Positions 31,757-40,470 are shown, numbered from the stretch's first letter. The stretch is 63,959 bases of DNA from Synergistaceae bacterium (GCA_017443985.1 JAFSXR010000059.1:1-63959); one strand, 5' to 3'. Notes: generated by a model not told the origin, from the sequence alone. Numbers and translations: made by a program.

Positions 31757-32655
31757 AATAAATTAATTTTTTCAGCTCCTTTATATTTTGCGCGTTCAGT
31801 CATTGCCTGCCGCGTCTCATGCTCGCCCCAGACCGCCAGAATAATATCATGCACTGTCATTTTTCTGACATTTCTCAGCTCGTGATAAAGTTCGTGATTA
31901 AGATAGAGCCACGCCCTAAAAATTGTATTCCTTTTCCGTCCGAACTGTCCGACTATGAGCCAACCCGAAGCGGGATTATAAACAACAAGCGGCGAAGCAA
32001 ACTGCTGGCTTATGTGATTTAATTCCAGCTTTGAAAATGAAAGCTCGACAAGCTCGTTTATCGCGTCAGCGTCCGGCAGTTTCAAGAGTGAAAACCATAT
32101 CTTCATTTCGTGCTTCGGATCTTCAAAGACCTTCGGGCCGGCTTTGAGCCATGCCTTTAATCTTCCGGCGGTCTCAAGTTCGCTGCGCGACAGCGAAAAT
32201 CTCAAAGTCCAGTAAGCTTTATAGAGTATCTCGTCATTTTTCATGAAGCTCGAAAAAATTTCTTCATCAAGAAAATTTTTTTCATCGTCAAAAACTAAAT
32301 TATCCCTCATGAAAGTTTTTAGCATTAAAACCGTAGGCGTGTGATGTCCCGGAGGTTCGCTTAACGAAAATAATTCACGCCTCAAAAAATTTACAGTGTC
32401 GGCCGGAATTATCGTGGGCGTTGTGCCTTCATTCAGCAACGACAAAACTTGATCTTCGTATAAATAAACTCCCTGCGGCTGTTCGTCAGGTCTGCTGCTT
32501 GCGTATATCCATTGCCCTCCGTCTGTTCCGAGTAAATATTTATTGTGAGGCAGCAGCAGCATAACTGAATTTTCGTCAGATACAGTTATGCCTTCAGGTT
32601 TATTTTCCGGCGGCAGTTCAGCAAGTTTTCCATTGGACATTAATTCGAGCAGCAA
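31753..32655 (-). CDS. Unknown protein opening the ftsEX operon
   Basis: This 300-residue protein is not recognised. There is no signal peptide or membrane segment. The N-terminal part resembles repeats of short beta strands (NSVMLLLPHNKYLLGTDGGQWIYAS), the middle is helical and acidic (LVFDDEKNFLDEEIFSSFMKN), and the C-terminal third has LELNHISQQFASPLVVYNPASGWLIVGQFGRKRN and HELYHELRNVRKMTVHD, which might suggest a metal site but fits no family I know. It overlaps ftsE by 4 bp and is the first gene of the operon, so it is almost certainly expressed with FtsEX. A divisome role is a guess from position. Confidence 0.7.
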   Translation of the reverse strand: MLLELMSNGKLAELPPENKPEGITVSDENSVMLLLPHNKYLLGTDGGQWIYASSRPDEQPQGVYLYEDQVLSLLNEGTTPTIIPADTVNFLRRELFSLSEPPGHHTPTVLMLKTFMRDNLVFDDEKNFLDEEIFSSFMKNDEILYKAYWTLRFSLSRSELETAGRLKAWLKAGPKVFEDPKHEMKIWFSLLKLPDADAINELVELSFSKLELNHISQQFASPLVVYNPASGWLIVGQFGRKRNTIFRAWLYLNHELYHELRNVRKMTVHDIILAVWGEHETRQAMTERAKYKGAEKINLL

Positions 32656-32708
32656 TTTATATTTTCACCTCTTTAATAAAATGTAATAATCATAGCACAA
32701 CATGATGA

Positions 32709-32733
32709 GGTAGGAGTTAGAAAGCAGGAATTA
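32709..32733 (+). repeat. Heptad array in the promoter region of the toxin-antitoxin pair
   Basis: GGTAGGAGTTAGAAAGCAGG is a degenerate array that lies upstream of genes on both strands and not behind a stop, unlike most others. Confidence 0.5.
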
Positions 32734-32757
32734 AAAAAAATAAAATTCTTAATGCGT

Positions 32758-32763
32758 TATACT
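32758..32763 (+). promoter_or_regulatory. Candidate -10 element (TATACT) of the toxin-antitoxin pair
   Basis: GTTATACTTAATATG lies 35 bp before the antitoxin start, behind which an AGGTAAAGG ribosome site stands. No operator palindrome was recognised. Confidence 0.45.
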
Positions 32764-32797
32764 TAATATGAAAAAATTTTTATAGAGGTAAAGGAAA

Positions 32798-33064
32798 ATG
32801 AAAACTGTAGACAAGACAACCATAACAATAAAAACTGACAGAAAAATAAAAAATGCATTTGCTGATTTATGTGATGACATAGGGATTTCAATGACTGCTG
32901 TTTTGAACGCAATGATGAAACAAGCCGTGAGAAAGCAGGAAATAAAACTTTCAGCTCTCGACTTAAACGGTTTCACGCCGGCCGAAGCCGCAGAATTAAA
33001 AAGGCGCGTTCATGACGTTGAAGCCGGACGGGCAAAAATGTATTCGTTAATTGAAAAAAATTAA
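32798..33064 (+). CDS. RelB/DinJ-family antitoxin
   Basis: This 88-residue antitoxin has an N-terminal ribbon-helix-helix DNA-binding half (TTITIKTDRKIKNAFADLCDDIGISMTAVLNAMMKQAVR), characteristic of RelB/DinJ. The acidic/helical C terminus (EAAELKRRVHDVEAGRAKMYSLI) would wrap the toxin. It precedes the toxin and overlaps it by about 14 bp, the standard antitoxin-first order, and would also repress its own promoter. Different from the dead antitoxin at 27455-27691 in both halves. Confidence 0.9.
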   Translation: MKTVDKTTITIKTDRKIKNAFADLCDDIGISMTAVLNAMMKQAVRKQEIKLSALDLNGFTPAEAAELKRRVHDVEAGRAKMYSLIEKN

Positions 33065-33335
33065 ATTTATGCGCGGAATTTTTTGGCAGCCTGATGCTTG
33101 GGAAAGTTATAAGGCAATACAAAATCAAAAATCACTCCTTAAAAAAATTAATGACCTCATAAAAAATATTCAGCGAAACGGCTATAAATGCTCTATAGGA
33201 AAATTAGAAATGTTGAAGGGCGACCTTGCCGGTTATGCTAGCGTAAGAATAGATAAAAAAAACAGACTTGTTTTTCAAGTTGATGACTTTCAAGTAACTA
33301 TAATTGAGTGTTGCGGGCACTATAACGATCACTAA
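33051..33335 (+). CDS. yoeB: YoeB/Txe-family mRNA interferase toxin
   Basis: This toxin of about 94 residues cuts mRNA at the ribosome. FWQPDAWESYKAIQNQKSLLKKINDLIKNIQRNGY, then GKLEMLKGDLAGYASVRIDKKNRLVFQV and the terminal ECCGHYNDH fit YoeB: the RIDKKNRLV stretch and the final HY are catalytic-region residues. The frame opens with a TTG inside the antitoxin; an ATG at 33069 is an alternative start. YoeB normally pairs with YefM; here the partner is RelB/DinJ-like. The GGGGACTACA element copy C lies directly behind it on the opposite strand. Confidence 0.9.
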   Translation: MKKIKFMRGIFWQPDAWESYKAIQNQKSLLKKINDLIKNIQRNGYKCSIGKLEMLKGDLAGYASVRIDKKNRLVFQVDDFQVTIIECCGHYNDH

Positions 33336-33345
33336 AATTTTTTCC

Positions 33346-33466
33346 CTTAAAAAATTTAATCTCTCCGAAAAAAATTTATGACTCTAATTTTTTTTTCAGC
33401 CGCGTAAATTTTTATGGCCGCTAAAAATTTTTAACGTTCTTGTAGTCCCCATTGTAGTCCCCAAAA
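33346..33466 (-). repeat. GGGGACTACA dispersed element, copy C
   Basis: Reading the minus strand it starts GGGGACTACAATGGGGACTA and continues CAAGAACG, the cleanest double unit. It then has TTAAAAATTTTTAGCGGCCAT and a tail with AGAGTCATAAATTTTTTTCGG. TGCTATAAT, a perfect extended -10, stands at 33521-33529 on the same strand with no gene to drive before the convergent toxin. The gap between the toxin and recA holds nothing else. Confidence 0.75.
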
Positions 33467-33556
33467 TTTTTCTCTCCGGATTTTTTATAAGTCTCTGAAA
33501 TTTTTGAAAAGTTATTAAGAAATTATAGCACGAAAAAATATTTTTCCTCTATGCTG

Positions 33557-33562
33557 TATACT
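33557..33562 (+). promoter_or_regulatory. Candidate -10 element (TATACT) of recA
   Basis: GTATACTTAACGC lies about 45-50 bp before the recA start. No LexA-type box (E. coli or Bacillus form) is recognisable between it and the gene. Confidence 0.45.
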
Positions 33563-33602
33563 TAACGCGAAAAATTTTATTTCAATCTTAATTTTTGAAG
33601 GA

Positions 33603-34748
33603 GTGATTACTCTGGCTAAAGCTGTAAAAAAAGCCGCGCAGACCCGTGAGCAGATTTTAGAGGAAGCTATCGGCGATATCCGCAGCAAATTCGGAGACGG
33701 CGCGATCATGAGGCTCGGCGACACCGCAAAAAAAAATATTGACGTTATCTCAAGCGGCGTTCTGCCCCTCGATGTTGCTTTAGGAATAGGCGGCTACCCT
33801 AAGGGGCGCATAGTTGAAATTTTCGGGCCTGAAGGTTCAGGAAAAACAACAATAGCTCTTTGCGCAATCGCTGAAGCTCAAAAGGCAGGGGGCATTGCCG
33901 CATTCATTGACGCTGAACACGCTCTTGACCCCAGACTTGCTTTAACACTGGGCGTAAACATTGAAGATTTATATCTAGCACAGCCCGACAGCGGCGAACA
34001 GGCTCTCTATGTTCTTGACCAGCTCGTCAGAACGGGCGCGGTTGATATTGTTGTCGTGGACTCCGTTGCGGCTCTTACACCTCAGGCTGAAATTGACGGC
34101 CGCATAGGTGAAAGCCAGTTAGGGCTTCAAGCTCGTTTGATGTCGTATTCTTTGAGACGGCTTGCCTCGATAATCGCTAAAACAAACTGCATAGTAGTTT
34201 TCATAAATCAGCTTCGCGCTATGATTTCGACAGGCTACGCTCCAGGACCCAGCGAGACGACGACAGGCGGAAGGGCTTTGAAATTTTACGCTTCAGTAAG
34301 ATTAGAAGTAAGGCGCGGCAAAAAATTAGAGAAGAGCGACGTTACCATAGGCCACGAACTTTATTTGAAGGTCGTTAAAAATAAACTCGCTCCCCCGTTC
34401 AGAACTGCGCACGCAAGTTTAATTTACGGCAAGGGTATTCCGATGGGCGTTGCTGTCGTTGACATGGCTGTCGATTACGGCGTTATTAATAAAAAAGGCG
34501 CGTGGCTCGCTTATAAAGGCGAAACGCTCGGACAGGGCAAAGAGACCGTCGCAAAATTCCTTTCTGAAAATAAAAATTTGCAGGACGAAATCATTAAAGA
34601 AATTATGAACGAAGTTAATAAGGGCATAGGATTTATTCCCGACCCTTCGGAAATGGCTCAAGGCGATGATGACGCGGAACCCGTCGCGCCGCTCGACAAT
34701 CTTGAAGATGAGGACATGCTTGATATTTCTGACTCTGAAGCGGAGTAA
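33603..34748 (+). CDS. recA: Recombinase RecA
   Basis: This protein of about 380 residues is the strand-exchange recombinase of homologous repair and SOS. Walker A GPEGSGKT lies at about 75-82. The rest is standard: ALPLDV-like GVLPLDVALGIGGYPKGRIVEIFG, IDAEHALDP, ESQLGLQARLMS, FINQLRAMISTGYAPGPSETTTGGRALKFYASVRLEVR. The acidic tail (DDDAEPVAPLDNLEDEDM) is normal. The start is odd: the GTG at 33603 shares its first G with the AAGGAG site (33598-33603), so it cannot be read in the usual way. The next in-frame candidate at 8 bp spacing is CTG (33612), giving (M)AKAVKKAAQ, which fits RecA N termini. I keep the frame start at 33603 as the outer limit. Confidence 0.95.
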   Translation: MITLAKAVKKAAQTREQILEEAIGDIRSKFGDGAIMRLGDTAKKNIDVISSGVLPLDVALGIGGYPKGRIVEIFGPEGSGKTTIALCAIAEAQKAGGIAAFIDAEHALDPRLALTLGVNIEDLYLAQPDSGEQALYVLDQLVRTGAVDIVVVDSVAALTPQAEIDGRIGESQLGLQARLMSYSLRRLASIIAKTNCIVVFINQLRAMISTGYAPGPSETTTGGRALKFYASVRLEVRRGKKLEKSDVTIGHELYLKVVKNKLAPPFRTAHASLIYGKGIPMGVAVVDMAVDYGVINKKGAWLAYKGETLGQGKETVAKFLSENKNLQDEIIKEIMNEVNKGIGFIPDPSEMAQGDDDAEPVAPLDNLEDEDMLDISDSEAE

Positions 34749-34754
34749 AAAATT

Positions 34755-35939
34755 ATGAAGACTCTTTATCTTGACTGCTTCGCAGGAATTGCCGGCGATA
34801 TGTTCATAGGGGCGTTATTAAATTTAGTTCCTGACAAAAAAATTTTAGCTGAAGGAATAAAAAAAATTCGCGCCTTAGATCCCGAAGAGTATGAATTAAT
34901 TATCGAGGAGACAGCGAAAAACGGCCTTGCAGGAATAAATTTTGACGTTCACTTAAAACACGAACATCATCATCACCACCACAGGCACTTGGCCGACATT
35001 GAAGCAATGATTTCATCGAGTGAACTTTCCTTGACGGTCAAGCGCGAAGTCTTGAGGGCGTTTTCAATTCTTGCTGAAGCTGAAGCGCATGTTCATGGAA
35101 CGACACCCGATAAAATTCACTTTCACGAGGTCGGAGCGGTTGACTCTATCATCGACATAACGGGAGCATTTATTTTAATGGAAGCTCTAGGCTGGCCGCG
35201 AGTGCTTTGTTCGCCGATTAACACGGGCTCCGGGACTGTCGAATGTGCTCACGGAGTTCTGCCCGTTCCGGCTCCTGCGACTGAATATTTATTGCACGGC
35301 CTGCCGGTTTTTGCTCAAGGCTCTCCGATGGAACGGACGACACCGACAGGAGCATTGCTCGCGAAAATTCTTGCGGACGGCTTCAGCGCAATTCCCAACG
35401 GAAAAATAATCGCGTCAGGCTTCGGCTTCGGCAATCGTGAATCCGATGACATGCCGAACGCTTTGAGGGCGTTATTAATTGACACGTCATCAGAAACTGA
35501 AATTAACGGTCTTGTGCGCGAAAAAATTTCTTTGCTTGAGTGCAACGTTGACGACATGAATCCGCAGGATTATGAAAGCGTCATTGAAAAATTATTCGCG
35601 GCTGAAGCTCTTGACGTGTGGACGGAAAATATTTTCATGAAAAAAAACCGTCCTGCCGTAAAACTCTGCTGTCTTGCAAGGCCGGAAGATGTCATGAAAT
35701 TTTCTGAAATAATTTTGAAAAATACGACTTCGCATGGCGTGAGATTTTCAGAATTTGACAGACTGCGCCTTAAATGGAAGATTGAAGAAATTGAAACGCC
35801 GCTCGGAAAAATTCACGTAAAGGTTACGGAGCTTAACGGAGGGACGCTTCGCAAAGTTCCCGAATACGAGGACGTAAAGAGGCTCGCAACGCTTCATAAG
35901 ATTTCAATGTTCGAGGCAAGGCAAAAAATTTTCAGGTAG
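34755..35939 (+). CDS. larC: LarC-like nickel-insertion protein
   Basis: This 394-residue protein matches LarC (DUF111), which inserts nickel into the pincer cofactor (NPN) of lactate racemase and related enzymes. It starts with LYLDCFAGIAGDMFIGALLNLVPD. A His-rich loop (HEHHHHHHRH, about residues 72-81) may gather nickel. HFHEVGAVDSIIDI and LECNVDDMNPQDYE are family motifs. In several bacteria the gene needs a programmed frameshift, but here it is one open frame. No larA, larB or larE lies nearby. It follows recA by 6 bp. The TAG stop is the start of a heptad array. Confidence 0.9.
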   Translation: MKTLYLDCFAGIAGDMFIGALLNLVPDKKILAEGIKKIRALDPEEYELIIEETAKNGLAGINFDVHLKHEHHHHHHRHLADIEAMISSSELSLTVKREVLRAFSILAEAEAHVHGTTPDKIHFHEVGAVDSIIDITGAFILMEALGWPRVLCSPINTGSGTVECAHGVLPVPAPATEYLLHGLPVFAQGSPMERTTPTGALLAKILADGFSAIPNGKIIASGFGFGNRESDDMPNALRALLIDTSSETEINGLVREKISLLECNVDDMNPQDYESVIEKLFAAEALDVWTENIFMKKNRPAVKLCCLARPEDVMKFSEIILKNTTSHGVRFSEFDRLRLKWKIEEIETPLGKIHVKVTELNGGTLRKVPEYEDVKRLATLHKISMFEARQKIFR

Positions 35940-35987
35940 GAATTAGGAGTTAGGAGTTAGGAGTTAAAAAGCCTGCTCCTAATTTTT
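35936..35987. repeat. TTAGGAG array, inverted, shared by two convergent genes
   Basis: Three forward TTAGGA(A/G) units and an inverted GCTCCTAATTTTTTT. The forward side supplies the larC TAG stop, the inverted side the TAG stop of the ABC ATPase gene. Confidence 0.8.
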
Positions 35988-36659
35988 TTCTAGTGATTGA
36001 TTGATGTCGTCAACAATTTTTCCGTGCTCGAGAATAATTTTTCGCTGCGCAACGTCCCCGACCTCCGGATCATGAGTAACAACGATAATCGTAACGCCTT
36101 CGCTGTGAAGCCGCCTAAAAATATCTACGACTATTCCCTCGTTTTCTTCGTCAAGAGTTCCTGTAGGTTCATCGCCGAGTAAAATTTGAGGCGAGTTAAT
36201 TAATGCGCGTGCTATGCAGACCCTTTGCTGTTCGCCGCCGGATAATTGAGCAGGTAAATGCCGGGCTCTTTCTTTCAAGCCGACCTTCTCAAGAGCTTCC
36301 ATTGCTTCTTCTTCGTCGGGCATACTGTGATAATACTGCGCGACCATTACATTCTCAACGGCAGTTAAATAACTTATTAAATGGAACTGCTGAAAGATTA
36401 AGCCGATTTTATCGCGCCTTATTCGTGTTAAGCTCGCGGCGTTTTCTTTGCTGATGTCAACACCGTCAAGAATTACGCTTCCTGTTGAGGGCGTATCCAT
36501 GCAGCCGATTAAATTAATCATCGTTGTTTTTCCTGAGCCTGACGGCCCCATGATTGAGAGCCAGTCGCCGGCGTTGACGCTTAAATTTATATCCGCAAGA
36601 GCTTTTAATGAGCCGTAAATTTTCGAGACGTTTTTAAGTTCAAGAATTTTCTTTGACAT
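35979..36659 (-). CDS. ABC ATPase of the iron uptake locus (MacB/LolD-like)
   Basis: This 226-residue ATPase has Walker A GPSGSGKTT (about 40), Q-loop KIGLIFQQFHLISYLTAVENVMV, signature [15 protein letters not shown], Walker B ILLGDEPTGTLD and H-loop VVTHD. QQFHL is typical of MacB/LolD-type ATPases. It is the last gene of the six-gene FTR1-P19-DUF2318 locus and powers the two FtsX-like permeases before it, as in the Campylobacter p19 locus. Not to be confused with the ftsE at 31 kb, which serves division. Confidence 0.9.
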   Translation of the reverse strand: MSKKILELKNVSKIYGSLKALADINLSVNAGDWLSIMGPSGSGKTTMINLIGCMDTPSTGSVILDGVDISKENAASLTRIRRDKIGLIFQQFHLISYLTAVENVMVAQYYHSMPDEEEAMEALEKVGLKERARHLPAQLSGGEQQRVCIARALINSPQILLGDEPTGTLDEENEGIVVDIFRRLHSEGVTIIVVTHDPEVGDVAQRKIILEHGKIVDDINQSLEKN

Positions 36660-36667
36660 TTTTTAAT

Positions 36668-37870
36668 TTATTCTCCTTTCAAGACTATAGCAGGGTGAAT
36701 GTCCATGACTTTGCGCACGGGAATTATCGAAGCGGCTACAGTTATTGCGACAAAAATAAAAATCGTTATCGGAATTAAAGCCCATTGAAAATTTATTCCG
36801 CGTCCGAAAACGTTAAGGCTTACCCGCATTGCGAACTCGAAGCCTAGAAAAACTCCCAGCACTCCGCCGATTATGCCGAGCAGAACGCCCTCGCCTAATA
36901 ATTCGCTCATGACCAATTTATTTTCAGCTCCCAATGCTTTTTTCAAAGCTATCTCGCGCCGTCTTTCAGCCACCATTGCCATCATTGTCGTGTAAACTGA
37001 AATCATAGTTATTATTAAAACGACAACGGTAACGAGTAGGACGAGAGCCTGTAACTTACCCAAGACTATATCCTGCGACTGCGTTAAACGTCTCACGGCA
37101 CGCGGCTGTAACTCCGGGATTTCTTTTTCAATTTTTTTAGAGATCTCCGAAAGTTCTTTAGCGTCAGCGATGATACTGCACTCAATGACATCAGCTCTGA
37201 AAGTGTCGCCGATTAATTCATCAAGTTCGTCAATGTCAGTGAAAATAAATCCTTCTTCAGCTCCGCCGGTTGAGACAATGCCTTTAACTTTTAAGCTCTT
37301 ATGAAAATTCTGCCGGGCCAAGTCGCGTTTTTGATTTTCTGCCGCTGAAAGATTTTGCCCGGACGCTTCGGCCTGTTCGCCGTATTTAACGCCCTGAATC
37401 ATGAAAGAGTCGCCGAGCTTCAAATTTAATGTCTCTGCAATTTCATGACCGACTAAAGAATTTCCCCATTCGCCCTCGATATACCAGAAGGGGCTGTTTT
37501 TTTCGGCCTGTTCTAAATCCGTCCCTGCGATTATGTAGGGCTGCTCATTAATTTTCACGGTCTGATAACGGTACGGAGCCATGCCCACGATTTTATTTGA
37601 GCCGATTAAATTTTTTAATTTGCTAAGAGTTTCGCGCGTTATCTTTGCGTCGCCTCTGGGCAGCACGATTAAATTAGCTCCGTAAGATCTGAACTCGCGC
37701 CCTAATTGTTCGGGAATGTCATAATAAATCGTAACGAGCCCGGATAAAATCGTCGCGCCGATAGCAATCGCAAGCACGGCAATAATTAATCTTGAAGCCC
37801 TGCGGATTAACGAGCCCGATACCATTTTTAGATAAAAAGTTTTTCTGCTGCCTTTGCGTTTATTTGCCAT
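36668..37870 (-). CDS. FtsX-like ABC permease 2 of the iron uptake locus
   Basis: This 400-residue permease has the MacB-like layout: one helix near residues 25-47 (LIIAVLAIAIGATILSGLVTIYY), a large periplasmic domain to about residue 275, then three helices with VAERRREIALKKALGAENKLVMSELLGEGVLLGIIGG, the FtsX-domain signature. The end MDIHPAIVLKGE is typical of MacB-type permeases. It overlaps the start of its partner by 11 bp and precedes the ATPase by 8 bp. Role in Fe(III) or Fe(II) uptake is inferred from the conserved gene set, not from its sequence. Confidence 0.88.
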   Translation of the reverse strand: MANKRKGSRKTFYLKMVSGSLIRRASRLIIAVLAIAIGATILSGLVTIYYDIPEQLGREFRSYGANLIVLPRGDAKITRETLSKLKNLIGSNKIVGMAPYRYQTVKINEQPYIIAGTDLEQAEKNSPFWYIEGEWGNSLVGHEIAETLNLKLGDSFMIQGVKYGEQAEASGQNLSAAENQKRDLARQNFHKSLKVKGIVSTGGAEEGFIFTDIDELDELIGDTFRADVIECSIIADAKELSEISKKIEKEIPELQPRAVRRLTQSQDIVLGKLQALVLLVTVVVLIITMISVYTTMMAMVAERRREIALKKALGAENKLVMSELLGEGVLLGIIGGVLGVFLGFEFAMRVSLNVFGRGINFQWALIPITIFIFVAITVAASIIPVRKVMDIHPAIVLKGE

Positions 37871-39161
37871 GTAGAACCTCCGTAGGCTTGAGCGCCATTA
37901 AGTAACGAATAGCAGGGACGCTTCCCAATAAAGTTACGAAGAATAAAATCACAGCGACGATTAAAATTACCATTCGCGCAATTTCGATATAAGAGCCGAA
38001 AACTGTCTGACCGATAATCTGAGCGAAGCCGATGCCCAAGAAATAACCGATTACGCCTCCGGCAAGTCCCGTCAACATAACTTCAATCAAAACTAACAAA
38101 GCGATCTGCCAGTTATACGCGCCGAGTGCTTTTAATAATCCAAGCTCTTGGCTTCGTTCAATGACGCTTGCCGTAATTAAATTTGAGATAGCCAACGCCG
38201 AGCCTATTGAACTTAAAATCGTAATTAAAATCATTAGCAGCGTTGTTTTATTTAATATTGTGCCTTCGGACTCCGCGACCTGCCGAACGGGTTTAGCAAC
38301 TCCGTCCCTAATGACTTCCTGAATTTGATGACATATTGCGCTGACGTAAGCAGTGCAGTACCAAGTTTCGTACTCGTCGGGCGACAGGCTTCTTGGGTCT
38401 TGCGCGGCCTTTCGTGCTAAATCGTTGTCGGGCGTGGTCAAGGCTGAAACTTCAATGCTTGAAATTTTCCCGTGCAGATTCATTAACTCCTGAACGGCCG
38501 GAAGCGTCATTAAAATTTTTTCGTCCATGCCGCCGCCGTCATTGAAAATTCCTTTGACGATAAAATTTTTTACAGCTCCGTTGTTGCTCGTTAAAGTTAC
38601 AGCGTCGCCGACGCGAATTTTATTTTTTGAAGCCAATAATTTTCCAACCATCACGGAATTGTTATCATCTTCGCCGAGCCATTCGCCCTCAACTTCCCAC
38701 CATGTTCTAAGAGATTTGAGACCCGTATTTAATTCTTCGCCCGTTGATAAAATTGCGTGCTTCTCCGTCCACGTTCCGGCCAAAGAAACTTCACCGGCTG
38801 TCCCGGCCCGGCCTTTGACGCTCAAAATTGCGCGGCCCTCCAAAATCGGAGCGAAGTCCAAAATATTAAAGCCCCAAAAAATCGTCTTTAACTTCAAAAT
38901 ATCTTCTTCATACAAAAATTTATCATTAACTCCGAGTCCTTCAGTCAGTCCGTATAAATCGCTCATCAATGCCGCGTCCTTATGCCTGACTGTAATATTT
39001 GCGCCGTAGACTTTTAATTCGCGGTTGACTTTATCGCCAACGCCCAGCATAACGTTCATCATGGCCGTTGAGAGCGACACGCCTAAAATTACAGTGAAGG
39101 CGATCATCAGCATTTTACTTTTCTGCCGGACGAGAGTTTTTATTATCATTCGCCAAAACAA
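37860..39161 (-). CDS. FtsX-like ABC permease 1 of the iron uptake locus
   Basis: This 433-residue permease resembles its downstream partner. An N-terminal helix (about 17-35, LMIAFTVILGVSLSTAMMNVM) is followed by a large periplasmic domain to about 300, then three helices. ASVIERSQELGLLKALGAYNWQIALLVLIEVMLTGLAGG is the FtsX signature, and the protein ends MALKPTEVLHGK. In the locus it lies 3 bp behind the DUF2318 gene. Two different permeases plus one ATPase suggest a heterodimeric transporter. Confidence 0.88.
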   Translation of the reverse strand: MFWRMIIKTLVRQKSKMLMIAFTVILGVSLSTAMMNVMLGVGDKVNRELKVYGANITVRHKDAALMSDLYGLTEGLGVNDKFLYEEDILKLKTIFWGFNILDFAPILEGRAILSVKGRAGTAGEVSLAGTWTEKHAILSTGEELNTGLKSLRTWWEVEGEWLGEDDNNSVMVGKLLASKNKIRVGDAVTLTSNNGAVKNFIVKGIFNDGGGMDEKILMTLPAVQELMNLHGKISSIEVSALTTPDNDLARKAAQDPRSLSPDEYETWYCTAYVSAICHQIQEVIRDGVAKPVRQVAESEGTILNKTTLLMILITILSSIGSALAISNLITASVIERSQELGLLKALGAYNWQIALLVLIEVMLTGLAGGVIGYFLGIGFAQIIGQTVFGSYIEIARMVILIVAVILFFVTLLGSVPAIRYLMALKPTEVLHGK

Positions 39162-39164
39162 TTT

Positions 39165-40394
39165 TTATTTGAACCTCCCCTCTTCTTTGATTAATTCTTT
39201 TACGTCAATAAAAATTTTGCCTGATTTAATTTCATATTCAAACGGAACAGGATTACAGCCGCCTTTGAAGCCTATAGTGTTTTTGTTCATGACAACATCA
39301 CAGCGTCGGCAGACGACCTCATCATTTCCGCGCTCGTAATATCCTGCTATGCCGCAAATATCGCAAGCGTCGAGCCCGACTCCGTAAGCAGACCCGGCAG
39401 GTTTTTTCACAACCAAAAATCTAACGTCAAATTTATTCGGCGTGATGTATGAAAATTTATGCAGATGCCCATCAGAAACTTTTGAAAGCTCGATTGAGAT
39501 TATCCCGTCAGAAATTTCGTAAGGCTCCGGCTGAACTTCCGCAGGCGGTTTTGTGTCGTAATAATGCAGAACGATGACGATAAAAATCGCCATTGCTCCC
39601 CACGCTGCCAAGCTCCATGACCATCGCCGGCAGTCCCTCAATCTTGCCTTCTCTTTTCGTAATAATGCCTTGTTCGCAAAATTTCCCGAAGGTTTCATGT
39701 GAGTTTTTATTACAAATAAAAGCATTAGCAACGCTAAAATTAACTGCGCATATAAAAAAGCGTTGGGATTAGCTCCGCGCCATATCATTACGTCAAAAAC
39801 GGAGATATTAAAAATTGCGTCAGATGTTCTCAAAATTTTTAGTCTCTGCAAAGCCGCCACAGCCGCCGCGCAATATTCGAGAGCAAAAATTAAAACTGAC
39901 AAGAATAAAAAAATATTTTTCTCTTTGTCATTGCGTAGAGATTTATGAACTTCATACGCGCTCAAAGATATTAGCAAACATACAAAAATCCCCAGCGTAA
40001 AACCTAACGCCCTCAACATTGCATTAGTGCTTATGCCTGCCTCACCGAAATATATAAATTCGCGTGTGTATTGCAAAATCGGAGGCACTAAATAAGAAAG
40101 CGCAGCAAAAATTAAAACAGAAAGCGAAAAAAGATTTGCAAGCCTAAAAAATTTTTTATCAATCACAAAATTTATTAACGTCATCAACACCGCAAGCACT
40201 CCAAGCCCTGCGACAGTTACAACTAATTTTCTGTTGAAGGCCATTAAAAATAAATTCATGCCTTTAGGGTCATATAGACGGACACACAAAAGCGTAACGC
40301 CGGCTAAAAATCCTAAGATAGTAAAAATTAATGCTGATTTTTTTATTTTGTGATGAGTAAATGAATGGGAAAAGCTGAAAATTATTCCCAGCAT
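39165..40394 (-). CDS. DUF2318 membrane protein of the iron locus, start probably disrupted
   Basis: This protein (409 residues from the first ATG) has about eight membrane helices and a C-terminal DUF2318 domain with the cysteine motifs CDICG and CRRCDVVM plus GGCNPVPFEYE, likely a metal or Fe-S site. In Campylobacter the homologous gene is part of the p19 iron system. The reading frame remains open upstream of 40394 and encodes KILKYLVAVTDHLAAFAF, a natural N terminus for the family, but no ATG opens it. An ATG with AAGGGGG upstream (40450-40452) is out of frame by one base inside an A5 run. Either AUU (40443-40445) is used, or a single-base insertion shifted the start. Confidence 0.85.
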   Translation of the reverse strand: MLGIIFSFSHSFTHHKIKKSALIFTILGFLAGVTLLCVRLYDPKGMNLFLMAFNRKLVVTVAGLGVLAVLMTLINFVIDKKFFRLANLFSLSVLIFAALSYLVPPILQYTREFIYFGEAGISTNAMLRALGFTLGIFVCLLISLSAYEVHKSLRNDKEKNIFLFLSVLIFALEYCAAAVAALQRLKILRTSDAIFNISVFDVMIWRGANPNAFLYAQLILALLMLLFVIKTHMKPSGNFANKALLRKEKARLRDCRRWSWSLAAWGAMAIFIVIVLHYYDTKPPAEVQPEPYEISDGIISIELSKVSDGHLHKFSYITPNKFDVRFLVVKKPAGSAYGVGLDACDICGIAGYYERGNDEVVCRRCDVVMNKNTIGFKGGCNPVPFEYEIKSGKIFIDVKELIKEEGRFK

Positions 40395-40470
40395 GAAAGC
40401 AAAAGCCGCTAAATGATCCGTTACCGCAACAAGATATTTAAGAATTTTTCATTCCCCCTTACAACAATAA

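Noticed and set aside
34965-34994. His codon run in larC as a simple-sequence repeat
   Set aside because: A His-rich loop is usual in LarC proteins and probably binds nickel; no sign of expansion.
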